A DNA stretch of 64,000 nucleotides from UBA8828 sp964510855 (GTDB taxonomy: Bacteria; Verrucomicrobiota; Verrucomicrobiia; Opitutales; UBA953). Below are positions 1 to 8,427 of this stretch, piece after piece (position 1 is the first letter of the stretch; each line of letters begins with the position of its first letter). Location of the stretch: contig CAZEDB010000006.1 in assembly GCA_964510855.1 (NCBI GenBank), forward strand, positions 16,502 through 80,501, given 5' to 3'. A program made the position numbers and the translations under genes. The notes under the pieces were generated by a model. The model was not told the origin of the DNA. It worked only from the letters and a program-made list of their open reading frames with translations, and did no database searches.

Positions 1-1
1 G

Positions 2-1522
2 ATTGAGTTACCTGACAAAGAGGGAAAGCTCGTGAACGTTCCCTACCCCGTCGCTGGGGATACACTCGCCGAGCCAAAACCATTCGTCATCGACCTCGCA
101 AACGGCAAGGGCTCGTCGCCCGATCCCGAACTGACCGGGCCAATCTACAAGGCATGGAGGTTAGATTGGTCGGACGACGGTAAGCGTTTGCTAACGGAAT
201 ATGTGCGACGTGGTTTCACCGGCCACGGCATCCTCACTTACGAATCTGGAGTCTGGCGCAAACTCCGGGCAGAGGAACCAGGTGGTACGCTCTTCGTCTA
301 TGGCACGCACTACCGGCTCGACCTAGGCGATGGCACAGCGCTCTGGGGCACAGAGCGTACGGGCCACCGACACCTTGAGCGCATCGACCTCGCCACGGGC
401 AAAACCTTAACGCAGATCACCAAGGGATCTTGGCAGGTCCGCGCCGTCGCTAAAGTCGACACGCAGGCAGGACTCGCATGGATTGTGGCCACCGGATTTC
501 ATCAAGGTGAAAACCCCTATCACGCACACCTCTTACAAGTCCGCATCGATGGCACAAGCGCACCAAAGGACCTCACTCCCGGCGACGCCAACCATACATT
601 TGCATTCTCGCCCTGCGGACGTTGGTTTCTGCATGTAGCCTCGCGCACCGATCTGACGCCAACCTTTCTGGTGCGACGGCTCGCCGACGGCGAAATCATG
701 GCGACACTGGGTAAGGGTGACGATAGTCGCGCGCGCGCGGCGGGCTGGGCTGGACGTAAAGTCGTGCGCTCAAAGGACCGCGATGGATCCTTCGACATCT
801 GGGGCGTGGTGCATTTCCCCTACCCCTTTGATCCCTCCAAACGCTACCCAGTCGTGGAAAAAATCTATGCAGGTCCGCATGACGCGCATGTGTCCCATAC
901 TTTCGCGCCGTGGTGGGAACCAAACGTGACCGAGCTCACCCAGTCGGGCTTCTTCGTTGTCCAATGCGACGCGCGCGGAACGTTCGGCCGTGGACGCGCC
1001 TTCCAGTCGCAGGCCTTTGGCGACCTTGCCGACTCCGGCCTACCCGACCGCATCATCTGGTTACGCGAGGCCGGCAGGGGCATCCCGCAGATGGACCTCG
1101 ACCGCGTCGGCATCTATGGCGGCTCAGCGGGAGGACAGAGCACGGTATGGGCTTTGCTGCGGCACGGACATTTCTACCGTGCAGGCGTTGCCGACTGTGG
1201 CTGCCACGATAATCGAATGGATAAACTCTGGTGGAATGAGCAGTGGCTGGGCTGGCCCGTTGGACCCGCCTATGACCAAAGCCGCTGCGCCAATGAGGCC
1301 CATCGTCTCGCCGGGCCCCTCATGCTCACGGTAGGAGAGTCGGACAACAACGTGGACCCGCGTTCCACAATCCAACTCGCTCAAGCTTTCCGTGCGGCAG
1401 GCAAGTCCCACCTCGTGACTTTAGATGTTATCCAAGGTGCTGGACACGGTGCTGGCGAACTGCCTGGAGCGCGCGTACGACGGGCCGAATTCTTCCGAGC
1501 CCATCTAGGCGAACCGCGCTAA
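2..1522 (+). CDS. S9 family (prolyl oligopeptidase / DPP IV-like) serine peptidase, 5' end cut off
   Basis: The reading frame is open to the window edge, so the GTG at 32 is internal and the N-terminus lies outside. The visible 506 residues hold the end of a beta-propeller-like region (repeats of 'D..G....' blades, e.g. the TFAFSPCGRWFLHVASR stretch), followed by an alpha/beta-hydrolase domain. The nucleophile elbow is GGSAGGQ (serine near residue 378 of the visible part), with an Asp in GESDNNVDP and a His in GAGHGAGE completing the likely Ser-Asp-His triad. The family cleaves peptides after proline or related residues, usually in the periplasm or outside the cell; any signal peptide would be upstream. 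It is followed after 4 bp by the convergent xerC. Peptidase family is clear; exact specificity cannot be told. Confidence 0.9.
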   Translation: MELPDKEGKLVNVPYPVAGDTLAEPKPFVIDLANGKGSSPDPELTGPIYKAWRLDWSDDGKRLLTEYVRRGFTGHGILTYESGVWRKLRAEEPGGTLFVYGTHYRLDLGDGTALWGTERTGHRHLERIDLATGKTLTQITKGSWQVRAVAKVDTQAGLAWIVATGFHQGENPYHAHLLQVRIDGTSAPKDLTPGDANHTFAFSPCGRWFLHVASRTDLTPTFLVRRLADGEIMATLGKGDDSRARAAGWAGRKVVRSKDRDGSFDIWGVVHFPYPFDPSKRYPVVEKIYAGPHDAHVSHTFAPWWEPNVTELTQSGFFVVQCDARGTFGRGRAFQSQAFGDLADSGLPDRIIWLREAGRGIPQMDLDRVGIYGGSAGGQSTVWALLRHGHFYRAGVADCGCHDNRMDKLWWNEQWLGWPVGPAYDQSRCANEAHRLAGPLMLTVGESDNNVDPRSTIQLAQAFRAAGKSHLVTLDVIQGAGHGAGELPGARVRRAEFFRAHLGEPR

Positions 1523-1526
1523 GCTC

Positions 1527-2471
1527 TTAGGTGGCACGTGGGTGCGCTTTCCGGTGAACATCTCTCAGGCGACTCAAGGTAAGATGGGTGTAAATTTGCG
1601 TGGTTGAAAGCGAGGCGTGACCGAGCTGCTCTTGCACCAAGCGAAGGTCAGCACCGTTAGCCAAGAGGTGCGTAGCACAGGCGTGGCGAAGTTTATGGGG
1701 CGAAAGATCCATCGGTAAACCTGCCGCACGTAAACGGTCTTTAACTAAACGTTGCACGGCACGGGCATGAAGCGGACCGCCGCGACGAGCCATTAAGAGC
1801 GGGTCGTCACGGTTAGAGGTTGGGCGCAGGGCAAGATAAGCCTGCACTGCTGCCAGTGCCATATCGCCTACGGGGATGACGCGCTCCTTAGCGCCTTTAC
1901 CCACAACGCGAACCAGACCCGACGTCCGATCTAAGTCACCGATTTTTAGGCCACAAAGTTCTGAAACCCGTAGGCCTCCGCCATAAAGGAGTTCAAGGGC
2001 AGCCCGGTCACAAGCCAAGGACAGCGGGGTTTCAGCAACACGCGCAACCGTCTTAGGATCATCGAGTAATCCTGCCGCTTGAGTTTCGGTAAACAACTTC
2101 GGCAACCGACGAGGAAGTTTGGGTAAAGCTAAACCCGCAGCTGGCGAGGTGGCTAATTCACCGCGGCGACGTAAATCGGCAAGAAACGCTCGCGCCGCCG
2201 AAAGTTGATTATGCACCGACGCCCGGGCATGCGTCCGTTGCAGTTCAATCACGTAGTCGCGCAAATTGCGGGCGGTGAGTTGCGACCATTCACCTGACCA
2301 GCCTTGGCGTTGCAACCAACGCGTCAAATCGCGCAGGGATCGACCATAGGTCTCCAGGGTGCGTGGGGAAAGACGACGCCCGACACGACCACGCTCGAGA
2401 AACGCCGCCACGGCATTAAGACCCGGAGGCTTATCCGATGCACCCGACGGTTGGCGCGAACGACGGGTCAA
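1527..2471 (-). CDS. xerC: Tyrosine recombinase, XerC/XerD type
   Basis: 314 residues with an N-terminal SAM-like core-binding domain (about 20-110) and a C-terminal catalytic domain. The catalytic set is visible: Arg in GGLRVSEL, the His/Arg box HKLRHACATHLL, the second His in QLGHASLSTTQIY, and the Tyr nucleophile in IYTHL. Length and order fit chromosomal Xer recombinases that resolve chromosome dimers at dif, rather than phage integrases. The only plausible start is TTG, whose last bases overlap the TGA of queF (TTGA), which suggests translational coupling. XerC versus XerD cannot be settled from one copy. No dif-like site was recognised in the window. Confidence 0.9.
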   Translation of the reverse strand: MTRRSRQPSGASDKPPGLNAVAAFLERGRVGRRLSPRTLETYGRSLRDLTRWLQRQGWSGEWSQLTARNLRDYVIELQRTHARASVHNQLSAARAFLADLRRRGELATSPAAGLALPKLPRRLPKLFTETQAAGLLDDPKTVARVAETPLSLACDRAALELLYGGGLRVSELCGLKIGDLDRTSGLVRVVGKGAKERVIPVGDMALAAVQAYLALRPTSNRDDPLLMARRGGPLHARAVQRLVKDRLRAAGLPMDLSPHKLRHACATHLLANGADLRLVQEQLGHASLSTTQIYTHLTLSRLRDVHRKAHPRAT

Positions 2472-2878
2472 GCGGGCTTGCGGCCGTGTTCCGAGCGGAC
2501 CGTGATGGCGATGCCGCCGCGAACCTCAAAGGCACCGGTAACCTCGCACCACACGGGGTCGAGTGCCTTAACCAAATCGTCGAGAATCTTATTGGTCAGA
2601 TGCTCATGGAAAACACCCTGGTTACGGAAGGACCAATAGTAGAGTTTCAAAGACTTGGATTCCACAATGCGTGGCCCTGGAATGTAACGAATCGTCAGCG
2701 TGGCAAAATCGGGCTGACCTGTAGCCGGGCAAAGACAGGTGAACTCCGAGGTGGTAAGCTCGACCACATACGAGCGCCCCTCGTGGCGATTGGGAAAGGT
2801 CTCTAGGGTGCTTTGCGGCTGATTCTGCGTATTGCCGAGGTGCGAGAGACCGGTGAGGTCGTGGGGCTGAGTGGCCAT
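2468..2878 (-). CDS. queF: NADPH-dependent 7-cyano-7-deazaguanine reductase (PreQ0 reductase)
   Basis: 136 residues from the ATG at 2878; the frame stays open upstream, but homology begins here. It reduces preQ0 to preQ1 in queuosine biosynthesis in the cytoplasm. The unimodular (B. subtilis-like) QueF signature is present: the nucleophilic Cys in CLCPATGQPDF with the Asp seven residues on, and the family motif ESKSLKLYYWSFRNQGVFHEH with its substrate-binding Glu-His. No other que genes are in the window, so queuosine synthesis is presumably dispersed. It is the first gene of a two-gene unit with xerC and is divergent from dxr. Confidence 0.95.
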   Translation of the reverse strand: MATQPHDLTGLSHLGNTQNQPQSTLETFPNRHEGRSYVVELTTSEFTCLCPATGQPDFATLTIRYIPGPRIVESKSLKLYYWSFRNQGVFHEHLTNKILDDLVKALDPVWCEVTGAFEVRGGIAITVRSEHGRKPA

Positions 2879-2983
2879 ACCCCTAGGGAAACAGGACCCG
2901 GGCGGGTGACAAGGTTTCCTTCCATTCACCTTACTACTTGCCTCATGCTTCCTGAGTGGTTGCCTCAAACCACGCTCCTGCGC

Positions 2984-4144
2984 ATGGAACCCAGGCCCAT
3001 CGCCATCCTCGGGGCCACTGGCTCCATCGGCACCTCAACCCTTGCGGTGGTTCGGGCCCATCCGTCACGTCTCCGGGTGGCCAGTCTGGCGGCAGGTAGC
3101 CGATGGGAGGCTTTAGTTGAGCCAGCCCGGGAGTTTAAGGTCCCCGTGATTGCCCTCGGTGACCCCAAAGCGGCAGAGGCTGCCCGACGCGCCCAAGTGT
3201 TTCCCGCAGGCACGCGCATCCTCTCAGGTTTGGAGGGCTTAAGCGAAGCTGCCTGCCTACCCGAAGTTCATACCGTAGTTTCAGCAATTGTTGGCACCTC
3301 AGGTTTACGTCCAACCCTTGCGGCAATTCGTGCGAAAAAAACCATCGCACTCGCGAGTAAAGAAATTTTGGTCATGGCGGGTCGGACCATTACCTCCGAA
3401 GCACGCACGCACGGCGTGCGTTTATTGCCGGTTGATAGCGAACACAATGCGCTCCATCAACTTTTACGCGGGAAGGATCGACAAGAAATTGCCCGACTCG
3501 TACTCACCGCTTCGGGCGGACCTTTCCGCCATCTTTCCCTCGCTCAACTCAGCAGCGTCACGCCTGAAGATGCCCTGCGTCATCCTAATTGGTCGATGGG
3601 CCCGAAAGTCACGGTCGATTCCGCCACCATGGCAAACAAAGGACTCGAAGTGATCGAAGCGCGTTGGTTGTTTGATTTACCCGAGTCCGCCATCGACGTC
3701 GTCATCCACCCTCAAAGCATTATTCATGCCTTAGTCTTGCTCGCTGACGGGAGCCTCCAGGCCCAGCTCAGCACGCCCTCGATGGCCTATCCCATTCAAG
3801 ACTGCTTACTGGCTCCCGAACGACCCAGTTGCCCTGCCCCACGCCTAGACTTTGCCCAAGCACTTAATCTCGAACTCCTGCCCCCTGACCCAAGCCGCTA
3901 CCCTTTACTCGAGGGTGCCCGCGAGGTTGCCCGCCAAGGCGGTACCGCACCCGCAGCCTTCAACGCCGCCAACGAAGTCGCCGTTGAGGCCTTCCTCGCT
4001 CGCCGCTTACCCTTTACTGAAATCGCCTCCGTGGTGCTTGCGGCTGTAGCGGCTACGCCCGTAGCTGATGAAACTCTGGAAGCAGCCATGGCTGCCGATA
4101 CCGAAGCCCGCCTGCGGGCGCTTGAATCCATCAGCCGGCGCTAA
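2984..4144 (+). CDS. dxr: 1-deoxy-D-xylulose 5-phosphate reductoisomerase
   Basis: 386 residues from the ATG giving MEPRPIAILGATGSIG, which places the NADPH-binding GATGSIG loop at the usual distance from the N-terminus; an ATG at 2945 would add 13 residues. It converts DXP to 2-C-methylerythritol 4-phosphate, the committed step of the non-mevalonate isoprenoid pathway. The metal and substrate site is visible in PVDSEHNALHQ and TASGGPFR, with the flexible loop HPNWSMGPKVTVDSATMANKGLE. It is followed 71 bp later by rseP, a common pairing, and ispG and ispH are close by. Confidence 0.97.
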   Translation: MEPRPIAILGATGSIGTSTLAVVRAHPSRLRVASLAAGSRWEALVEPAREFKVPVIALGDPKAAEAARRAQVFPAGTRILSGLEGLSEAACLPEVHTVVSAIVGTSGLRPTLAAIRAKKTIALASKEILVMAGRTITSEARTHGVRLLPVDSEHNALHQLLRGKDRQEIARLVLTASGGPFRHLSLAQLSSVTPEDALRHPNWSMGPKVTVDSATMANKGLEVIEARWLFDLPESAIDVVIHPQSIIHALVLLADGSLQAQLSTPSMAYPIQDCLLAPERPSCPAPRLDFAQALNLELLPPDPSRYPLLEGAREVARQGGTAPAAFNAANEVAVEAFLARRLPFTEIASVVLAAVAATPVADETLEAAMAADTEARLRALESISRR

Positions 4145-4215
4145 GTAACTGGCTAAAGGCTTTCTCGCTTCGCTTATCTCAAACTTTCCCCTTAACCCTC
4201 TCGTACCTTTCATCC

Positions 4216-6012
4216 ATGCCCTCCTTTCAAGAACTCTTCTCTAATAGCTGGGGCATTATCCTAGCGGTACTTTTCTTTGGCGGCGCCATCTTTGTTCACG
4301 AGCTGGGACACTTTCTCGCCGCTCGCTGGCGCGGACTTAAAGTTGAGCGTTTTTCAATTGGTATGGGACCGCGGGTGTTTGGTTGGACTGGTAAAGACGG
4401 CGTCGACTACCGCATCTCGCTCCTTCCCCTAGGCGGCTATGTAGCACTCCCGCAAATGGCGGACATGTCGGCGGTGGAAGGCACGACCGACGATCAAGCT
4501 GAGCGACTCCCACCAATATCCTACGCCGACAAGATGTATGTCGCCGTAGCTGGGGCAGTCTTCAACGTCCTCTTCGCCTTCTTCCTCGCCATCATTCTTT
4601 GGCGTGTAGGCACCCCCGTACAAGAAGGTGCAGAGACCACCCTTATCGGGCACGTTGAAAGCGTGATTGGTGCGGGGGGGCCTTTGGCTGATATTGGTGC
4701 AGGCCGAACGCTCCCTGGACCAGGCGTAGCCGCTGGTCTTAAAGCCGGCGATCGCATCGTCGCCATCGACGGTACGAGCGTGTCGCACTGGCAACAAGTC
4801 AGCGAAGCGATTTTACTCGGCAAAGGCCGCACCGCCGAAGGTGCTCCGAGTTGCACCTTAACCATCGAGCGCAACGGTGAATATCTAGAAATCACCGCCC
4901 TACCCGAACTCGTTCCTAGTAATAGTCGTACCAGTGATCGCATTCGAGTTTTAGGTCTCCAACCCCAGAGCTCAGTCATTTTAGGTGAACCGATTGCCAA
5001 CTCACCTGCCGAAAAAGCCGGTCTCCGCAAAGGCGACCGCGTGCTGTCAGTTGATGGTCAAGTCGTACGTGGACCTGAATCCTTTCGCCAACTTCTCCGC
5101 TCTACTGAGCCTGGCCCTCGCCAATTCGTGGTTGAGCGTGAAGACGGCACGCAAGCGAATCTCGCGGTCACACCTCAGGCGATTTTGCGCACCAATCCAG
5201 TAGTCGCTATCACGCACGGCGAAACGGGCGAGGAGCGCGTCGTCCTCATCCCCGTACCGGTGGAAGGCCAAGAAGGTAAGTATAAGTTAGTGGTACTTAG
5301 TGCCACGGGCACTCCCGAAATTACCCAAGCCTTACAACTGGGTGCGGTCTTAGATAAAGCCAACGGCCGAGAAATTGTCGCGATTCATTCAGCGGAAGAC
5401 TTGATCGATGCAGCCGCACCGAATGGACGTGACTTTCAAATCTTTTGGAGCCGCGCGGGCAGCGAAGGCAATGTCACCCTCCGTGCCGCCTCGGTGCGTG
5501 TGATTCAACCTGCGCCGATTCCTTCTATCGGGGCCGACATCCAAACGCGCCGTATTTTAGTGCACCGTACGCCCTTTGAACAAGCCGGCCAAGCCTTCCG
5601 CTCCACCGTAGCGACGCTCGATCGCCTGATTGATCGCGACTCTAATATTCAACTCAACCAATTGATGGGAGCGATTGGTATCGCTAAAATGTATGTCACC
5701 TTGTCCGACGACTTCCGTCTCGTGCTTTGGTTTTCGGTCATCATCAACATCAACTTAGCGATTCTCAACCTTCTCCCCATCCCGGTGCTCGATGGCGGCC
5801 ACATGCTGCAAGCTACGGTAGAGCGCTTGATGCGACGCTCCTTACCCTCGCGGCTAGTCATCTGGACGCAGTACGTCTTCGTGGGTGCCCTGATGGGCCT
5901 AATGGCCTACGTCCTGCTTAACGACGTCCGTCGCTGCTCAGGCGACGGGGATGCTCGACTCTCCGCCGAACTCCTCCAGCGCCACGTCGTCCGGCCGGTA
6001 GAGTTTAAGTGA
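4216..6012 (+). CDS. rseP: RIP (site-2) zinc metalloprotease RseP with expanded PDZ region
   Basis: 598 residues, clearly longer than the usual roughly 450. The zinc site HELGH is at residues 28-32 in the first transmembrane helix, and the second metal-ligand motif LDGGH at 525-529. Between them lie PDZ1 (about 175-215, VAAGLKAGDRIVAIDG), PDZ2 (about 255-300, AEKAGLRKGDRVLSVDG) and a third segment (about 310-430) that looks like a degraded PDZ (LGAVLDKANGREIVAI...SAEDLIDAA). It cuts membrane-embedded anti-sigma factors and remnant signal peptides. After the last helix (LLNDVRR) there is a short polar tail of about 25 residues. The stop lies 8 bp before an assembly gap, but the frame closes normally. 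Confidence 0.93.
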   Translation: MPSFQELFSNSWGIILAVLFFGGAIFVHELGHFLAARWRGLKVERFSIGMGPRVFGWTGKDGVDYRISLLPLGGYVALPQMADMSAVEGTTDDQAERLPPISYADKMYVAVAGAVFNVLFAFFLAIILWRVGTPVQEGAETTLIGHVESVIGAGGPLADIGAGRTLPGPGVAAGLKAGDRIVAIDGTSVSHWQQVSEAILLGKGRTAEGAPSCTLTIERNGEYLEITALPELVPSNSRTSDRIRVLGLQPQSSVILGEPIANSPAEKAGLRKGDRVLSVDGQVVRGPESFRQLLRSTEPGPRQFVVEREDGTQANLAVTPQAILRTNPVVAITHGETGEERVVLIPVPVEGQEGKYKLVVLSATGTPEITQALQLGAVLDKANGREIVAIHSAEDLIDAAAPNGRDFQIFWSRAGSEGNVTLRAASVRVIQPAPIPSIGADIQTRRILVHRTPFEQAGQAFRSTVATLDRLIDRDSNIQLNQLMGAIGIAKMYVTLSDDFRLVLWFSVIININLAILNLLPIPVLDGGHMLQATVERLMRRSLPSRLVIWTQYVFVGALMGLMAYVLLNDVRRCSGDGDARLSAELLQRHVVRPVEFK

Positions 6013-6020
6013 GGGGGGAG
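5966..6020 (+). repeat. 55-bp left copy of a duplicate at an assembly gap
   Basis: These 55 bases are repeated exactly at 6121-6175, directly across a run of 100 Ns. They cover the last rseP codons, its stop and a G-rich stretch. The most economical reading is an unmerged contig overlap, not a biological repeat. Confidence 0.9.
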
Positions 6021-6120
6021 NNNNNNNNNNNNNNNNNNNNNNNNNNNNNNNNNNNNNNNNNNNNNNNNNNNNNNNNNNNNNNNNNNNNNNNNNNNNNNNN
6101 NNNNNNNNNNNNNNNNNNNN
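6021..6120. other. Assembly gap of exactly 100 N
   Basis: Exactly 100 Ns, a placeholder length rather than a measured gap. The identical 55-mers at both edges suggest that the true gap is zero and that the contigs overlap here. No gene is interrupted. Confidence 0.95.
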
Positions 6121-6175
6121 CCGAACTCCTCCAGCGCCACGTCGTCCGGCCGGTAGAGTTTAAGTGAGGGGGGAG
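6121..6175 (+). repeat. 55-bp right copy of the duplicate at the gap
   Basis: Exact copy of 5966-6020, including a second copy of the rseP C-terminal codons and stop. It should be collapsed with the left copy when the scaffold is repaired. Confidence 0.9.
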
Positions 6176-6240
6176 TGGGGAGGAGAGATTAGGGATTAGG
6201 GATGAGGGGTATGAAATTAAAAATTAAGAATTAAAAAAAG
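6160..6240 (+). repeat. G-rich and GATTAGGGAT-type low-complexity intergenic tract
   Basis: After the duplicated rseP end comes a purine-rich tract with runs of 6, 4, 3, 3 and 4 Gs (about 6168-6208), including two back-to-back TTAGGGAT units, then an A/T-rich stretch of AATTAAAAATTAAG type. The same degenerate units appear at 43.1-43.4 and 46.1-46.5 kb. On the plus strand it could fold into a G-quadruplex. It lies between the convergent rseP and ispG. Confidence 0.75.
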
Positions 6241-6254
6241 AAGTTGCAGGTAGG

Positions 6255-6273
6255 GCGGTTTCTCCGAAACCGC
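6255..6273. terminator. Perfect palindromic hairpin between convergent rseP and ispG
   Basis: GCGGTTTC-TCC-GAAACCGC: an 8-bp stem with a 3-base loop. On the minus strand, downstream of ispG, it is followed about a dozen bases later by a run of Ts, so it may end ispG transcription. The flanking TAGGGCGG also gives it the look of a small REP-like intergenic palindrome. Only one copy is in this window. Confidence 0.55.
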
Positions 6274-6301
6274 TCAGACACTATCTAGGGTAACCGTGAG
6301 G

Positions 6302-8302
6302 TTAATTCGGCTCGATCCACTTGCCGTGTTCCTTGATGAGGTCGACCAAGCGCTCCACGGCTTCTGCTTGCGGGATATTAAAGCGTACCGGGTCACGACC
6401 GACATAGAGATTAATTTTTCCTGGGGCACCGCCGACATAACCAAAGTCTGCATCGGCCATCTCTCCTGGGCCATTAACGATGCAACCCATGACCGCAATT
6501 GTGACGCCCTTGAGATGACCGGTGCGTTCTTTAATCCGCAGGGTGGTCGATTGAATGTCAAAGAGTGTCCGTCCACAACTTGGACAGGCAACAAACTCGG
6601 TCTTGATTTGTCGGGCACGTGCTCCTTGCAGAATGTCGTAAGCTAGGGTGAGTCGCTTCTCAATGGCAGCCGGCGTTTCACAGGAGAGCATATCGCCTAG
6701 GCCATCAACCAAGAGACCCCCCGCATGCAACGAAGCCTCGAGGAGTCTGCCGCTAAAACTCTCATCGAGCTCGGTGGCATGCACTTCGCGACAGCGAATC
6801 CAAATCGGCGCCTTGCAGTCTAACCGACGCAGCTCCTCAGCCAGCCAACGGTAGGTACCGGCAGCGTGTAAGCCTTTCGGTAGCGTCGAGCAGGTTACGA
6901 GTAGGCGTGAAGGGTTTAACTTTTGCAGTGCGGCACCGTGCCTAGCCAGAGTGTCAGGCGAAAGATCAACCGCCACTAGGCCTTTAAAGGCTTCCCAACG
7001 TCCAAGCTGCTCAAGCGTCACCACGGGGATAACGGGAACGCCGATATCGCTCAGCGCTAGGTCGGTCGGGGTGACTTCTGGTGTGGTCTCAACCAAAATC
7101 GCCTGTACATGGGTACGTAGCGCATCACGCAGCGCAGCCAAACCCGCTGCTTGGTGGGCGCCAGCGAAAGGTACGAGTAAGCCCTCGATGCGGGCTTCAC
7201 GCTGACCCGCATGCACCGCCACAACTTCACGCACGATGGCAGCAGATTGTTCGAGACTATGATGGGTCGCCACAATCACGCGGGGCAGATGGGCCGCTCC
7301 GGCGGCACAACCGGGAGCTAAGAAGATTTCCGCCGCAGGGCGGCGTCGAAACACGTAAGGGTCAACCGCATCGCGCATGTCTGCGGCTGCCGCCACTGGG
7401 TCACTCGTAGCCCAGAGGCGTTCAGCGCGGCGGGCCAGTTCGCGACAGACCGGAATCTCATACCAAGGATCTTCGGTCAACGAGACCCGAATGGTGTCTC
7501 CCAAACCATCGGCGAGCAGGGAGCCGATACCGATGGCCGACTTAATCCGCGCGTCTTCACCCTCCCCTGCCTCAGTTACGCCGAGATGGAGGGGATAATG
7601 CATGTGCTCATCGGCCATGCGCCTAGCGGCCAGTCGATAAGCCTCAACCATGACCTTAGGGTTCGAGGCTTTCATCGAGAGTACGATATCCTGGAAGCCG
7701 TGAGTCTCGCAGATTCGTACAAATTCTAACGCCGACTCCACCATTCCCATAGGCGTATCGCCGAAACGATTAAGGATGCGGTCAGAAAGCGAACCGTGAT
7801 TGGTACCGATACGTAAGGCTCGACCCAAGGCTTTAGCTCTCAGGACTAAAGGGGAGAAGGCCTCATGAAGGCGTTCGAGTTCTTCGCGGTACTGCGCATC
7901 GGTGTATTCGCGAACCGCAAATTTCTTTTTATCGGCATAATTACCAGGGTTAACCCGAATTTTTTCTACGTGCTCGACCGCTTCCATCGCCGCTACCGGC
8001 AAGAAGTGAATATCCGCAACTAAGGGCTGATTAAAACCCGCGGCCCGGAATTGTTGATGAATGGCTTTGAGGGCAAAGGCGGCTGCCTTATTCGGAGCGG
8101 TGATGCGGATAAATTCACAGCCGGCCTCGGCAAGACGAATACACTGCGCGAGGGTAGCGGCAATATCCTCGGTATCCGAGGTCGTCATGGATTGGACACG
8201 AATAGGATTGGCGCCTCCGACCCCAATTCCGCCAATTAGGACCTCACGGGTAAAACGCCGTACCGAGCGCAAGCGCGAGGAGCAGTAGGCAGGGTCCGTC
8301 AT
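6302..8302 (-). CDS. ispG: 4-hydroxy-3-methylbut-2-enyl diphosphate synthase, long form
   Basis: 666 residues, the three-domain form with a large central insertion seen in plants, Chlamydiae and relatives, against roughly 370 in E. coli. It turns MEcPP into HMBPP in the penultimate MEP-pathway step, using a [4Fe-4S] cluster. The N-terminal TIM barrel starts with IGGANPIRVQSMTTSDT. The insertion runs roughly from 270 to 540. The C-terminal cluster domain carries Cys573 and Cys576 (ACPSCGR), Cys607 (MGCIVNGPGE) and the catalytic Glu614. It is convergent with rseP and divergent from gpmI. Confidence 0.97.
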   Translation of the reverse strand: MTDPAYCSSRLRSVRRFTREVLIGGIGVGGANPIRVQSMTTSDTEDIAATLAQCIRLAEAGCEFIRITAPNKAAAFALKAIHQQFRAAGFNQPLVADIHFLPVAAMEAVEHVEKIRVNPGNYADKKKFAVREYTDAQYREELERLHEAFSPLVLRAKALGRALRIGTNHGSLSDRILNRFGDTPMGMVESALEFVRICETHGFQDIVLSMKASNPKVMVEAYRLAARRMADEHMHYPLHLGVTEAGEGEDARIKSAIGIGSLLADGLGDTIRVSLTEDPWYEIPVCRELARRAERLWATSDPVAAAADMRDAVDPYVFRRRPAAEIFLAPGCAAGAAHLPRVIVATHHSLEQSAAIVREVVAVHAGQREARIEGLLVPFAGAHQAAGLAALRDALRTHVQAILVETTPEVTPTDLALSDIGVPVIPVVTLEQLGRWEAFKGLVAVDLSPDTLARHGAALQKLNPSRLLVTCSTLPKGLHAAGTYRWLAEELRRLDCKAPIWIRCREVHATELDESFSGRLLEASLHAGGLLVDGLGDMLSCETPAAIEKRLTLAYDILQGARARQIKTEFVACPSCGRTLFDIQSTTLRIKERTGHLKGVTIAVMGCIVNGPGEMADADFGYVGGAPGKINLYVGRDPVRFNIPQAEAVERLVDLIKEHGKWIEPN

Positions 8303-8427
8303 GACAGGTTGTAAATGGCTCCCAAGTCACCAGAAGGCAAGGCGAGGAGCAGGCTTGTTTAAGCCTAGAAAGCTTTACGCTATTTTTCGTTCTTCGTTTT
8401 TGGGCTCTCTGCCTTTAACCCTTAGGG

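Noticed and set aside
1527..2471. Integrase of an integrated element
   Set aside because: Length and motifs fit housekeeping Xer; neighbours are core genes and no attachment repeats or phage genes were seen.
5966..6175. A real tandem duplication of the rseP 3' end
   Set aside because: The same 55-bp length at a second, unrelated gap and the exact 100-N spacers point to contig overlap, not biology.
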